From Rhodobacterales bacterium (lineage in GTDB: Bacteria > Pseudomonadota > Alphaproteobacteria > Rhodobacterales > Rhodobacteraceae), in NCBI GenBank assembly GCA_013298675.1, contig JAAFIJ010000186.1, positions 1-5,590 of the forward strand: a stretch of DNA of 5,590 nucleotides, read 5' to 3'. The position numbers and the translations under genes are program-made. The notes beneath the pieces are model-generated. The model did not search any database, was not told the DNA's origin, and saw only the letters and a list, made by a program, of their open reading frames with translations. Shown here piece by piece: positions 1 to 5,590 of the stretch (position 1 is the stretch's first letter; every line of letters starts with the position of its first letter).

Positions 1-7
1 GAAAGGG

Positions 8-27
8 CGCGCTGGAAAGATAGCGCG
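8..27 (-). terminator. Possible intrinsic terminator after caiD
   Basis: On the minus strand, directly after the caiD stop codon, a 6-bp stem (CGCGCT paired with AGCGCG, arms 22-27 and 8-13) closes an 8-nt loop. It is followed by CCCTTTC before the window ends. The position is right for the end of the operon, but the stem is short and the T-run is interrupted and cut off by the window edge, so this is only a candidate. Confidence 0.35.
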
Positions 28-28
28 G

Positions 29-829
29 TTAACGCCCCTTCCAAACAGGATCGCGCTTTTCCGCAAAAGCCCTTGCACCTTCCAGTTGATCCTCGCTGGA
101 ATACAGCGTGTCGACCGTTGGCATCTGGCGTTTGGTGATCCGGTTCAACGCATCCTGAAAACGCATGTTTTCCGCCTCACGCACGACTTCCTTAATGGCC
201 GCATAGACCAAGGGAGGACCGGATTCCAACAACCGGGCCAAATCCCATGCCTTGGCCAGCAGATCGCCCGGCGCACAGATTTCCTTTACGATGCCCCAGC
301 GATGCGCCTCCTCTGCATCAAACCAGCGCCCCGTTAGCAACAGATCCATTGCGACATGAAAGGGAATGCGCTTGGGCAGTTTGATACTGGCCGCATCCGC
401 CACCGTTCCAGATCGGATTTCCGGCAACGCAAATGTCGCGTTTGACGAACACAAGATAAGATCGGCCGACAGCGCAAGTTCTAATCCGCCGCCGCAGCAA
501 ATCCCGTTGACCGCAGCGATGACCGGCTTGTTCAGGTTCGGCAGTTCCTGCAAGCCGCCAAATCCACCAACGCCGTAATCGCCGTCAACTGCGTCACCGC
601 CCGCTGCCGCCTTTAAATCCCAGCCAGGGCAAAAGAACTTTTCCCCCTCGGCGCGCAAAATGCAAATGCGCAGACTGTCATCATCGCGAAACGCCCGAAA
701 CGCCAAACCCATGATCCGGCTTGTTACCAGATCAATCGCATTGGCCTTGCCGCGCGACAGGGTCACTTCAAGGATCGACCCCTCGCGCCGGGTCAGGATT
801 GGACCCTCGGTCAGCATCATCATGTCCAT
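29..829 (-). CDS. caiD: Crotonobetainyl-CoA hydratase (carnitinyl-CoA dehydratase) CaiD
   Basis: This 266-aa crotonase-family enzyme reversibly hydrates crotonobetainyl-CoA to L-carnitinyl-CoA and should be cytosolic. It resembles enteric CaiD along its whole length as I remember that sequence: KANAID near residue 28, EKFF..GWDLKAAA at 62-76, NKPVIAAVNG at 100-109, and a C-terminus ending EKRDPVWKGR. The two crotonase glutamates are present with the usual spacing: E117 in GGGLEL and E137 in ALPE. Family length is about 260 aa, so it is complete. The start at 829 is preferred over the nearby ATGs at 823, 820 and 817 because GAAAGG (838-843) lies 8 nt upstream. It begins 3 nt after the ligase stop, so the two are probably translationally coupled. 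The loop after E137 reads GTVADAAS where enteric CaiD has GIVPDSGG. A generic enoyl-CoA hydratase is the alternative, but CaiD fits much better. Confidence 0.92.
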   Translation of the reverse strand: MDMMMLTEGPILTRREGSILEVTLSRGKANAIDLVTSRIMGLAFRAFRDDDSLRICILRAEGEKFFCPGWDLKAAAGGDAVDGDYGVGGFGGLQELPNLNKPVIAAVNGICCGGGLELALSADLILCSSNATFALPEIRSGTVADAASIKLPKRIPFHVAMDLLLTGRWFDAEEAHRWGIVKEICAPGDLLAKAWDLARLLESGPPLVYAAIKEVVREAENMRFQDALNRITKRQMPTVDTLYSSEDQLEGARAFAEKRDPVWKGR

Positions 830-832
830 CGT

Positions 833-2821
833 TCACGCCTTTCTAATCAGGGCATCGACCGCCACGGCGCCGGAACTGCGCACAAGGATCGGGTTGATCT
901 CTATTTCTTCCAACGAAGTGTCGGCCATCATCACATCACCTAAGCGTACAGCTATGTCAGCCACTGCCTGCATGTCCGCCTTTGGCCGCCCACGATACCC
1001 ATCTAGCAGCGGCCAAAGCCGTAGCTTTTTCATCGCGGCCAAGATTTGTGTGTGATCGGCGGGCAAAACAACGGTCACGGTGTCGTCCAAAACTTCGGCC
1101 GTCACGCCGCCCATACCAAGCGTCAGAGTGACGCCGTAAACCGGATCACGCTGCAATCCCAATAGAATTTCCGCGAGTGCACCTATGACCATTTCCTCGG
1201 CAAGATAACCGGTGGCCCCGACCATCTCTGCCTGCCCGTCCAAACTGGCCAACCCCAATCGTACCGCCCCGGCCTCGGTTTTATGCGCAAAGCCCAAACC
1301 TTTCAGGGCAAGTGGCGGCTGCAATGGCGCGGCTATGGCTTGCACCTCGGCCAGCGTGCGCCCGCTGACAGATTTGGGGACGGGAACACCGGCCATGGCC
1401 AAAAGCGCCTTACCGTCGGCTTCGCTCAACACCTGGCTGTCTTGTGGCGGGCGCGCCGTCATGGGCCGCCAACCTGATACAACAGGTAAAACCTGCGCTG
1501 CACGAACCGCAGCAAGCCCGGTCTCTAGCCCCATCAAGGTGACCACACCTTGATCCATCAAACGGATGGCAAAATCCTCATCGAAGTTTTCCGCAATCGA
1601 TGCCACAGCAAGCGCTGGAACTCCTGTTGCGGACTGTGCTGCAACAATAGCGTCTAGCGCCGGAAGATACCCCGAAGGATCGCACCGATCCTTGCGTGGT
1701 GGGTCGATGATAAACAAGCCCGCGTCATAGTCTTGCAGCATCGTGGCGAAAACATCTGTGGTCCGCGGACCATCGCCCCAAATGAAAGTGTGATAGTCAA
1801 GCGGGTTTGCGATGGTGACGATCGGGCCCAAAATCTCACCCAAACGCGCCCGCGTGTTGTCCGACGGTGGCGGAAAATCGATGTCAAATGGCGCCGCCAG
1901 ATCAGCGACCAAACCCGCCTCTCCGCCTGAACAAGACAAAGAACAGATGCGTGGCGCCAAAGATCCATGGACGTGCATGATCTTTAGCGTTTCGATCAAC
2001 TCGGACGGGGTGTTGACCTCTGCCACCCCAATTTGGCGCAAAAACGCACTCGATGCAGCCCCCCCACCCGCCAATGACGCGGTGTGCGATTGTGCAGCTG
2101 TGCGTGACAAAGCGGTCTTGCCAGATTTAATGCAAACAATGCCCTTGCCCGCCGTCCGCGCCCGCTCTGCCAATTCAGCAAAGGCAACTGCGTCATCAAT
2201 CCCTTCAATATACATACCGATCGCAGTGACCCGATCATCGGCTAACAACGCACCAGCCAAGTCGGCCAAACCTACCACGGCCGCATTGCCCAAACAGGCG
2301 ACATAGGCGATTGGCAATGCCCGCCTTTGCATCGTCATGTTGATGATGATGTTCGACGACTGACTTAGAAGGGCCACGCCCTTTTCAACCCGAACCCCAC
2401 CGTGTTGATCCGGCCAAAGCAATGCACCATCGAGGTAGTTGATCACACCATAGCAATTTGGTCCCAGGATCGGCATGTCACCAGCCGCTGCGATCAGTTG
2501 GTGTTGCAACTCAGGCTCTCCTGCTTCGGTCCACCCAGACGCAAAACAAATTGCCCCGCCTGCCCCTACTGACGAAAGCGTCCGCACAACATCGATGGTG
2601 GCAAAACGGTTCACACCAATGAATGTGGCATCGGGCGCATGTGGCAAATCGGCGATGGAGGCATAGGCCGGCAGACCGCCAATCTCGGTTTTCGTCGGGT
2701 GAACGGGCCAGATTGACCCCTGAAACCCCATTTTCTTGCATTGTTCTATGACGTTCAGCGCCCAACCCGCACCAAACACGGCAATTGACTTTGGGCGTAA
2801 CAAGCGGTCGAGGTTCTTCAT
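833..2821 (-). CDS. NDP-forming acyl-CoA ligase, probable carnitine/gamma-butyrobetaine-CoA ligase
   Basis: This 662-aa protein has the fused alpha-beta layout of ADP-forming acetyl-CoA synthetases. A CoA-binding Rossmann-like domain (about 1-140) and succinyl-CoA-ligase-like domains (about 145-450) are followed by an ATP-grasp domain (about 460-660). The alpha phosphohistidine motif SHTASLAG (H246) and the beta histidine motif AHKTEAGAV (H513) are intact, as are GVTLTLGMGG (563-572) and EINPILV (641-647), so it should be active. In this family a phosphohistidine relays energy from ATP to form the acyl-CoA. Its substrate cannot be read from sequence. The adjacent caiD and nearby acyl-CoA dehydrogenase suggest gamma-butyrobetaine, crotonobetaine or carnitine. 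The frame is open upstream to 2926, but those 35 codons run through an intergenic repeat, whereas the ATG at 2821 has GAAGG 7 nt before it and begins the conserved fold (LLRPKSIAVFGAG). It lies 342 bp downstream of the dehydrogenase gene. Confidence 0.85.
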   Translation of the reverse strand: MKNLDRLLRPKSIAVFGAGWALNVIEQCKKMGFQGSIWPVHPTKTEIGGLPAYASIADLPHAPDATFIGVNRFATIDVVRTLSSVGAGGAICFASGWTEAGEPELQHQLIAAAGDMPILGPNCYGVINYLDGALLWPDQHGGVRVEKGVALLSQSSNIIINMTMQRRALPIAYVACLGNAAVVGLADLAGALLADDRVTAIGMYIEGIDDAVAFAELAERARTAGKGIVCIKSGKTALSRTAAQSHTASLAGGGAASSAFLRQIGVAEVNTPSELIETLKIMHVHGSLAPRICSLSCSGGEAGLVADLAAPFDIDFPPPSDNTRARLGEILGPIVTIANPLDYHTFIWGDGPRTTDVFATMLQDYDAGLFIIDPPRKDRCDPSGYLPALDAIVAAQSATGVPALAVASIAENFDEDFAIRLMDQGVVTLMGLETGLAAVRAAQVLPVVSGWRPMTARPPQDSQVLSEADGKALLAMAGVPVPKSVSGRTLAEVQAIAAPLQPPLALKGLGFAHKTEAGAVRLGLASLDGQAEMVGATGYLAEEMVIGALAEILLGLQRDPVYGVTLTLGMGGVTAEVLDDTVTVVLPADHTQILAAMKKLRLWPLLDGYRGRPKADMQAVADIAVRLGDVMMADTSLEEIEINPILVRSSGAVAVDALIRKA

Positions 2822-2828
2822 ACCGAGG

Positions 2829-2833
2829 CCTTC
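2829..2833 (-). promoter_or_regulatory. Ribosome binding site fixing the ligase start
   Basis: GAAGG on the minus strand, 7 nt before the ATG at 2821. It supports the 662-aa start over a longer open frame from 2926, whose extra residues are encoded by the repeat at 2849-2902. Confidence 0.65.
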
Positions 2834-2848
2834 GTTGTGTTGCAGGCG

Positions 2849-2902
2849 CCGGGGGCTGTCTGCCCCCGGACCCCCGAGGATATTTGCAAACAGGCGAAAA
2901 GG
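2849..2902 (+). repeat. Intergenic palindromic repeat, copy A
   Basis: The element starts with an 8-bp GC-only hairpin (CCGGGGGC 2849-2856, loop TGTCT, GCCCCCGG 2862-2869). CCCCCGA and a 23-nt tail (2878-2900, beginning GGATATTTGCAAACAG) follow. The tail matches copy B at 20 of 23 positions in inverted orientation. I recall elements of this form (GC hairpin followed by GGATATTT) in many intergenic regions of Rhodobacteraceae. Genome-wide copy number cannot be judged from this window. Confidence 0.75.
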
Positions 2903-3020
2903 TAAAGACGCCCTACCCCGAGCCATCGAGGAAGGGAATCTTCACCTGTTACCGTCATCGGGGTCCCCCCCTGTTCGGTTTCACTATTTTGTCGGAAAAT
3001 GGTTAAAATTTGTTTGCTCA

Positions 3021-3097
3021 TTTTCATCTGTTTACAAATATCCCGGGGGCAAGCCTGCATTTTCATTTGGAAAATGCAGGCTCGGGGGCTGGCCCCC
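3021..3097 (-). repeat. Intergenic palindromic repeat, copy B (inverted, with inserted hairpin)
   Basis: Read on the minus strand, the element opens with the palindrome GGGGGCCAGCCCCC (3097-3084). It then has a 29-nt perfect hairpin (3081-3053), TTGCCCCCG, and the tail GGATATTTGTAAACAG..GAAAA (3043-3021). The tail differs from copy A at only 3 of 23 positions. It faces copy A as an inverted pair about 120 bp apart. It is longer than copy A because of the central hairpin, so the two look like variants of one family. Confidence 0.72.
3053..3081. other. Perfect 12-bp hairpin between dehydrogenase and ligase genes
   Basis: The arms GCCTGCATTTTC (3053-3064) and GAAAATGCAGGC (3070-3081) are exact reverse complements around the 5-nt loop ATTTG. 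The hairpin sits about 80 nt after the acyl-CoA dehydrogenase stop. Neither strand has a T-run after it, so it is not a canonical intrinsic terminator. It could stabilise the 3' end of the upstream message or attenuate read-through. Confidence 0.7.
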
Positions 3098-3163
3098 ATC
3101 CCACATGTCAGGTCCATGATTGTCTGCGCTGGAATATTTCATCGTTTATTCAACATGCTCAGA

Positions 3164-4327
3164 TCAAGCACCATAGGGGCGCAAAAGTTCGCGGCTGATG
3201 ATGTGGCGCTGAATTTCCGAGGTTCCTTCCCAGATACGTTCAACCCGGGCGTCGCGCCAAATGCGCTCTAGCGGCAGTTCGTCCATCAGCCCCATGCCGC
3301 CGTGAATCTGGATCGCTTCATCGGCAATCATCGCGAGCACTTCGGTGGCCTTCAGTTTCGCCATCGACATATCGGCCTCGGTCACCGTGCCTTGATCATA
3401 TTTCCATGCAGCTTCTCGGGTGAGCAGTTCGGCGGCCTTCAGCTCCATTGCCATATCGGCCAGTTTGAAACTGGTGCCTTGGAATTTGCCGATTTGCTGG
3501 CCGAATTGGCGGCGCTCTGCGGCGTAGGAAATCGCATGGCCAAGTGCGCGTTCGGCGCGACCCAAACAAGTGCTCGCCACTTGCAGTCGTGTGGCCCCCA
3601 ACCATTTGCCTGCAACCTCAAAACCCTTATGCAACTCGCCCAAGATCTGGCGTTTGTTCAATCGGCAGTCATCGAATTCCAAGATCATATTGTTATAGCC
3701 ACGATGCGAGACGTTTCGATAGCCGTCGCGCACGTTGAAGCCTTTTGTTCCCTTGTCGACCAAAAACGCTGTGATCAGCTTTTTCGATCCGCGCGGGGTT
3801 TCTTCTTCGCCAGTTGCCACCCAAACGATCGCGAAATCCGCAACATCCGCATGGCTGATGAAATGCTTGGTGCCGTTGAGGATGAAATCATCACCATCTG
3901 CGCGGGCGAAGGCTTTCATTCCGCGCAGATCGGAACCGGCACCCGGTTCGGTCATGGCTTGGCAATCATGCTTTTCCGCGCGAACACAGGGAAACAGATA
4001 CTGCTCTCGTTGTTCGGGCGTACAGGCCAAGAGAATATTCGACGGCCTTGCGACGCAATTCCAATGCAGCGCGTAGTTTGCTTTACCCAGTTCTTTTTCA
4101 TAAAGCAGCCAAGTCAGTGTATCGAGACCCGCCCCGCCAACGTCCTCAGGCATATTCGCCGCATAAAGCCCTGCTTCGACGGCTTTTTGCGCGATTTCCT
4201 TCATCAGATCATGGCGTAGAACGCCTGTGCGCTCCACCTCATCCTCATGCGGGAAAAGCTCCTTTTCCACAAAGGTGCGGGTGGTGTCCACGATCATTTG
4301 CTGTTCTTCAGAAAGACCAAAGTTCAT
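3164..4327 (-). CDS. Acyl-CoA dehydrogenase, probable gamma-butyrobetainyl-CoA dehydrogenase
   Basis: This 387-aa FAD-dependent enzyme has full family length and domain order: an N-terminal helical domain, a middle beta domain (AMTEPGAGSD at 124-133), and a C-terminal helical domain. The C-terminal domain carries ERRQFGQQIGKFQ (271-283), QIHGGMG (340-346) and RIWEGTSEIQRHI (364-376). E367 in WEGTSE aligns with the catalytic base of short- and medium-chain acyl-CoA dehydrogenases. The likely reaction is alpha,beta-oxidation of an acyl-CoA, with electrons passed to ETF. In this cluster gamma-butyrobetainyl-CoA to crotonobetainyl-CoA is the natural choice. It does not look specifically like enteric CaiA, which as I remember it lacks the EGTSE-type motif, so oxidation is more likely than anaerobic reduction. 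AAGGA (4334-4338) lies 6 nt before the ATG and overlaps the SDR stop codon. Substrate is inferred from context. Confidence 0.85.
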   Translation of the reverse strand: MNFGLSEEQQMIVDTTRTFVEKELFPHEDEVERTGVLRHDLMKEIAQKAVEAGLYAANMPEDVGGAGLDTLTWLLYEKELGKANYALHWNCVARPSNILLACTPEQREQYLFPCVRAEKHDCQAMTEPGAGSDLRGMKAFARADGDDFILNGTKHFISHADVADFAIVWVATGEEETPRGSKKLITAFLVDKGTKGFNVRDGYRNVSHRGYNNMILEFDDCRLNKRQILGELHKGFEVAGKWLGATRLQVASTCLGRAERALGHAISYAAERRQFGQQIGKFQGTSFKLADMAMELKAAELLTREAAWKYDQGTVTEADMSMAKLKATEVLAMIADEAIQIHGGMGLMDELPLERIWRDARVERIWEGTSEIQRHIISRELLRPYGA

Positions 4328-4333
4328 TTTATT

Positions 4334-4338
4334 TCCTT
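4334..4338 (-). promoter_or_regulatory. Ribosome binding site overlapping the SDR stop codon
   Basis: AAGGA on the minus strand, 6 nt before the acyl-CoA dehydrogenase ATG at 4327. It shares two bases with the TAA of the preceding SDR gene (4339-4337). This fixes the dehydrogenase start and suggests the two genes share one message. Confidence 0.7.
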
Positions 4339-5089
4339 ACGGATCAACATTATAGGTCATACCATCGACAGCCAGCGCCTGACCCGAAATCATCCGTGCG
4401 CCGTCCGAGGCAAGATACAGCGCAAGGGCTGCCACATCTTCAGGGTCGGTCAGTTGTTTCATGGCAGTGCCAGAAGCATAGCCCTTGCGCACAGCGTCCG
4501 GCGTCATGCCTTTGGCTGCGGCCTCGGCCTCGATAACACGGTCAATACGCGGGCCATTCACCGACCCGGGGCAGATTGCGTTGGCACGAATGCCAAACGG
4601 ACCCAGCTCCATCGCGACGGTTTTCATCAGGCCGATCACACCCCATTTCGCCGCAACATATGGCGCGCGGTATGGCGTTCTGTAAAGGCCGCTGGTCGAA
4701 GAGGTAAAAATCATCACCCCCCGGCCCGCAGGCTTCATCAGCTTTGCCCCATGTTTCGCTGCAAGCATCGCGCCGTCCAGATTGACCGCCAAGCATTGGT
4801 GCCAAGCGACCAGGTCCATATCTTCGATACTTGCCGTCGGTCCCTTGATCCCCGCATTGGCGCACAGCACATCAAGCCCGCCCCATTCAGCAGTGATCTG
4901 CGCAAACAAGGTTTCCATGCCGGCCTCAAGGCTTGCATCAACCAAGCTGCCGCGAATGCCTGGGGGCAGGGCGGCGATCATCGCAGTATCTACATCCGTG
5001 ACCCAAACACGGTAACCGGCCTCGGCAAAGGCCCGCGCCATCACGAGGCCGATGCCATTCGCGCCTGCGGTGATCAGAACGGTTTTCAT
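4337..5089 (-). CDS. SDR-family NAD-dependent oxidoreductase of the carnitine cluster
   Basis: This 250-aa classical short-chain dehydrogenase is complete. The nucleotide-binding turn is TAGANGIG (7-14), with alanine in place of the first glycine of TGxxxGxG. Acidic D32 after the second strand favours NAD over NADP. CANAG (76-80), N103, S131, Y144 and K148 give the full Asn-Ser-Tyr-Lys set at standard spacing, and ICPGSV (172-177) is also present. It should interconvert a hydroxyl and a keto group, but the substrate cannot be read. Candidates are D-carnitine or carnitinyl-CoA (3-OH to 3-oxo), or a related betaine intermediate. The ATG overlaps the thioesterase stop (ATGA, 5089-5086), and AGGA (5098-5101) lies 8 nt upstream, so it is translationally coupled. 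The family call is secure; the specific role is not. Confidence 0.85.
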   Translation of the reverse strand: MKTVLITAGANGIGLVMARAFAEAGYRVWVTDVDTAMIAALPPGIRGSLVDASLEAGMETLFAQITAEWGGLDVLCANAGIKGPTASIEDMDLVAWHQCLAVNLDGAMLAAKHGAKLMKPAGRGVMIFTSSTSGLYRTPYRAPYVAAKWGVIGLMKTVAMELGPFGIRANAICPGSVNGPRIDRVIEAEAAAKGMTPDAVRKGYASGTAMKQLTDPEDVAALALYLASDGARMISGQALAVDGMTYNVDP

Positions 5090-5590
5090 TTCTTTTGTCC
5101 TACAGCACGGCCTGCGCCTTCGGGCAGTTCAAGCCCAGCATGGGCATCCGCAATGGCACGCAACTTACCCCAAACTGCAGGGGAGGCCGCACAGGATTTG
5201 CCCGTTTCCATATTCACGTGCAGACACAGCTGTTCGATCGTGGCGACGCAAGTATCCCCTTTCATGATGCGCACAAAGGAACGGAAACGCTTTTCGTCGG
5301 CAGAAATGATCTGCATCGTGCCGGTCAGCGCATCGCCGAGTTTCGCCTCGCCCAGATGGCGAATATGGGTTTCTGCGGAATAGAAACTATTGCCAGCCGC
5401 CACGTAATCCATCCCCGCGCCGATCAATCGCAGAAAATTATCCACGGTTTCCGAATTGGCGAAATAATAGCGGCTTTCGGTCATATGACCGTTGTAATCG
5501 ATCCAACCGGGCAGCACTTGCATCTGCGCCATCACCAGCGGGGCCGCCTTTGGTGCGCTGTCAAGTTCGGCATGGAAGGCCACGGCGCGG
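5086..5590 (-). CDS. Betainyl-CoA thioesterase domain (partial), likely tail of carnitine 3-dehydrogenase fusion
   Basis: The visible 167 codons encode a hot-dog (4HBT-type) thioesterase. The signature WIDYNGHM (around 5505-5482) has the expected catalytic Asp at 5497-5499, followed by SRYYFAN. FYSAETHIRHLGEAKLGD and the DEKR and LHVN stretches match what I recall of betainyl-CoA thioesterases, which release glycine betaine from betainyl-CoA at the end of carnitine degradation. The frame stays open through the right edge with no stop. A GTG at 5583 could be a start, but no ribosome binding site can be judged in the 7 bases beyond it. In many alphaproteobacteria this domain is fused to the C-terminus of L-carnitine 3-dehydrogenase (LcdH type), so the gene probably continues outside the window. 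A stand-alone thioesterase starting at GTG 5583 or ATG 5532 is the alternative. It ends in an ATGA overlap with the SDR gene. Confidence 0.8.
   Translation of the reverse strand, partial: RAVAFHAELDSAPKAAPLVMAQMQVLPGWIDYNGHMTESRYYFANSETVDNFLRLIGAGMDYVAAGNSFYSAETHIRHLGEAKLGDALTGTMQIISADEKRFRSFVRIMKGDTCVATIEQLCLHVNMETGKSCAASPAVWGKLRAIADAHAGLELPEGAGRAVGQKK

Larger units (their letters stand above)
2822..3163 (-). other. 342-bp intergenic region splitting the operon
   Basis: The region lies between the acyl-CoA dehydrogenase stop and the ligase start. It holds two inverted copies of a repeat (2849-2902 and 3021-3097), a perfect 12-bp hairpin (3053-3081), two short GC-only hairpins, and the ligase ribosome binding site. 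The middle (about 2903-3020) is mostly unique sequence, with a T/A-rich stretch near 2980-3020. I see no convincing -35/-10 pair, riboswitch or conserved small protein. Open frames crossing it on either strand are made largely of repeat sequence. The length and structure suggest partial termination, mRNA processing or an internal promoter for the ligase and caiD, but the sequence does not decide between these. Confidence 0.6.

Noticed and set aside
2822..2926. 35-codon N-terminal extension of the ligase
   Set aside because: The extra codons come from repeat copy A, while the ATG at 2821 has a good ribosome binding site and starts at the family's usual N-terminus.
2999..3006. TTAACCAT on the minus strand, matching a CtrA half-site
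   Set aside because: It is a single 8-base match in an AT-rich stretch, with no second half-site at the right spacing and no clear promoter nearby.
2903..3020. Riboswitch or small RNA in the unique middle of the gap
   Set aside because: I found no conserved riboswitch core and only weak 4-bp pairings; nothing supports a specific RNA class.
2818..3117. 99-codon minus-strand frame filling the intergenic gap
   Set aside because: Much of it translates the two repeats and their hairpins, it ends in the ligase start region, and it resembles no known protein.
3302..4219. Open frame of 305 codons on the plus strand
   Set aside because: It is fully antisense to the acyl-CoA dehydrogenase, with no recognisable protein family; a by-product of codon bias in the true gene.
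29..4327. DMSP demethylation/acryloyl-CoA pathway (ligase, acyl-CoA dehydrogenase, hydratase)
   Set aside because: The gene set is superficially similar, but the hydratase is clearly CaiD-like and the thioesterase is of the carnitine-degradation type, so the carnitine reading is stronger.
4247..5383. Long open frame (378 codons) on the plus strand
   Set aside because: It is antisense to the SDR and thioesterase genes, which have clear families, motifs, ribosome binding sites and an ATGA junction. The plus-strand product shows no recognisable domain.

Overview
The window looks like part of the chromosome of a Rhodobacteraceae-type alphaproteobacterium (Roseobacter group or a relative). Three things suggest this: moderately GC-rich coding sequence, carnitine-pathway proteins of alphaproteobacterial type, and two intergenic copies of a GC-hairpin plus 'GGATATTTG..AAACAG' repeat that I recall as common in this family. 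The assignment rests on recognition, not on a search.

All five recognisable genes lie on the minus strand and form one transcription-oriented array, read here from the right edge to the left. First comes the C-terminal part of a betainyl-CoA thioesterase (5590-5086). Its frame is open to the window edge, and it is probably the tail of a carnitine 3-dehydrogenase/thioesterase fusion. An SDR oxidoreductase follows (5089-4337), coupled by an ATGA overlap, then an acyl-CoA dehydrogenase (4327-3164) 9 nt further on. A 342-bp gap (3163-2822) carries two inverted copies of the repeat and several hairpins. Beyond it lie a large NDP-forming acyl-CoA ligase (2821-833) and, 3 nt downstream, a clear CaiD crotonobetainyl-CoA hydratase (829-29). 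A possible terminator hairpin sits at the left edge.

Taken together the genes fit aerobic use of gamma-butyrobetaine, crotonobetaine and carnitine. The ligase would make the CoA thioester, the dehydrogenase would oxidise gamma-butyrobetainyl-CoA to crotonobetainyl-CoA, and CaiD would hydrate that to L-carnitinyl-CoA. Carnitine oxidation and C-C cleavage (largely outside the window) would give betainyl-CoA, which the thioesterase releases as glycine betaine. Only CaiD and the thioesterase point to this pathway directly; the roles of the ligase, dehydrogenase and SDR are inferred from context.

I see no mobile element, CRISPR array, tRNA or rRNA. The most noteworthy points are the NDP-forming ligase where enteric systems use CaiC (AMP-forming) and CaiB (CoA transferase), the unassigned SDR that could open a CoA-bound beta-oxidation route, and the structured repeat pair that splits the operon.
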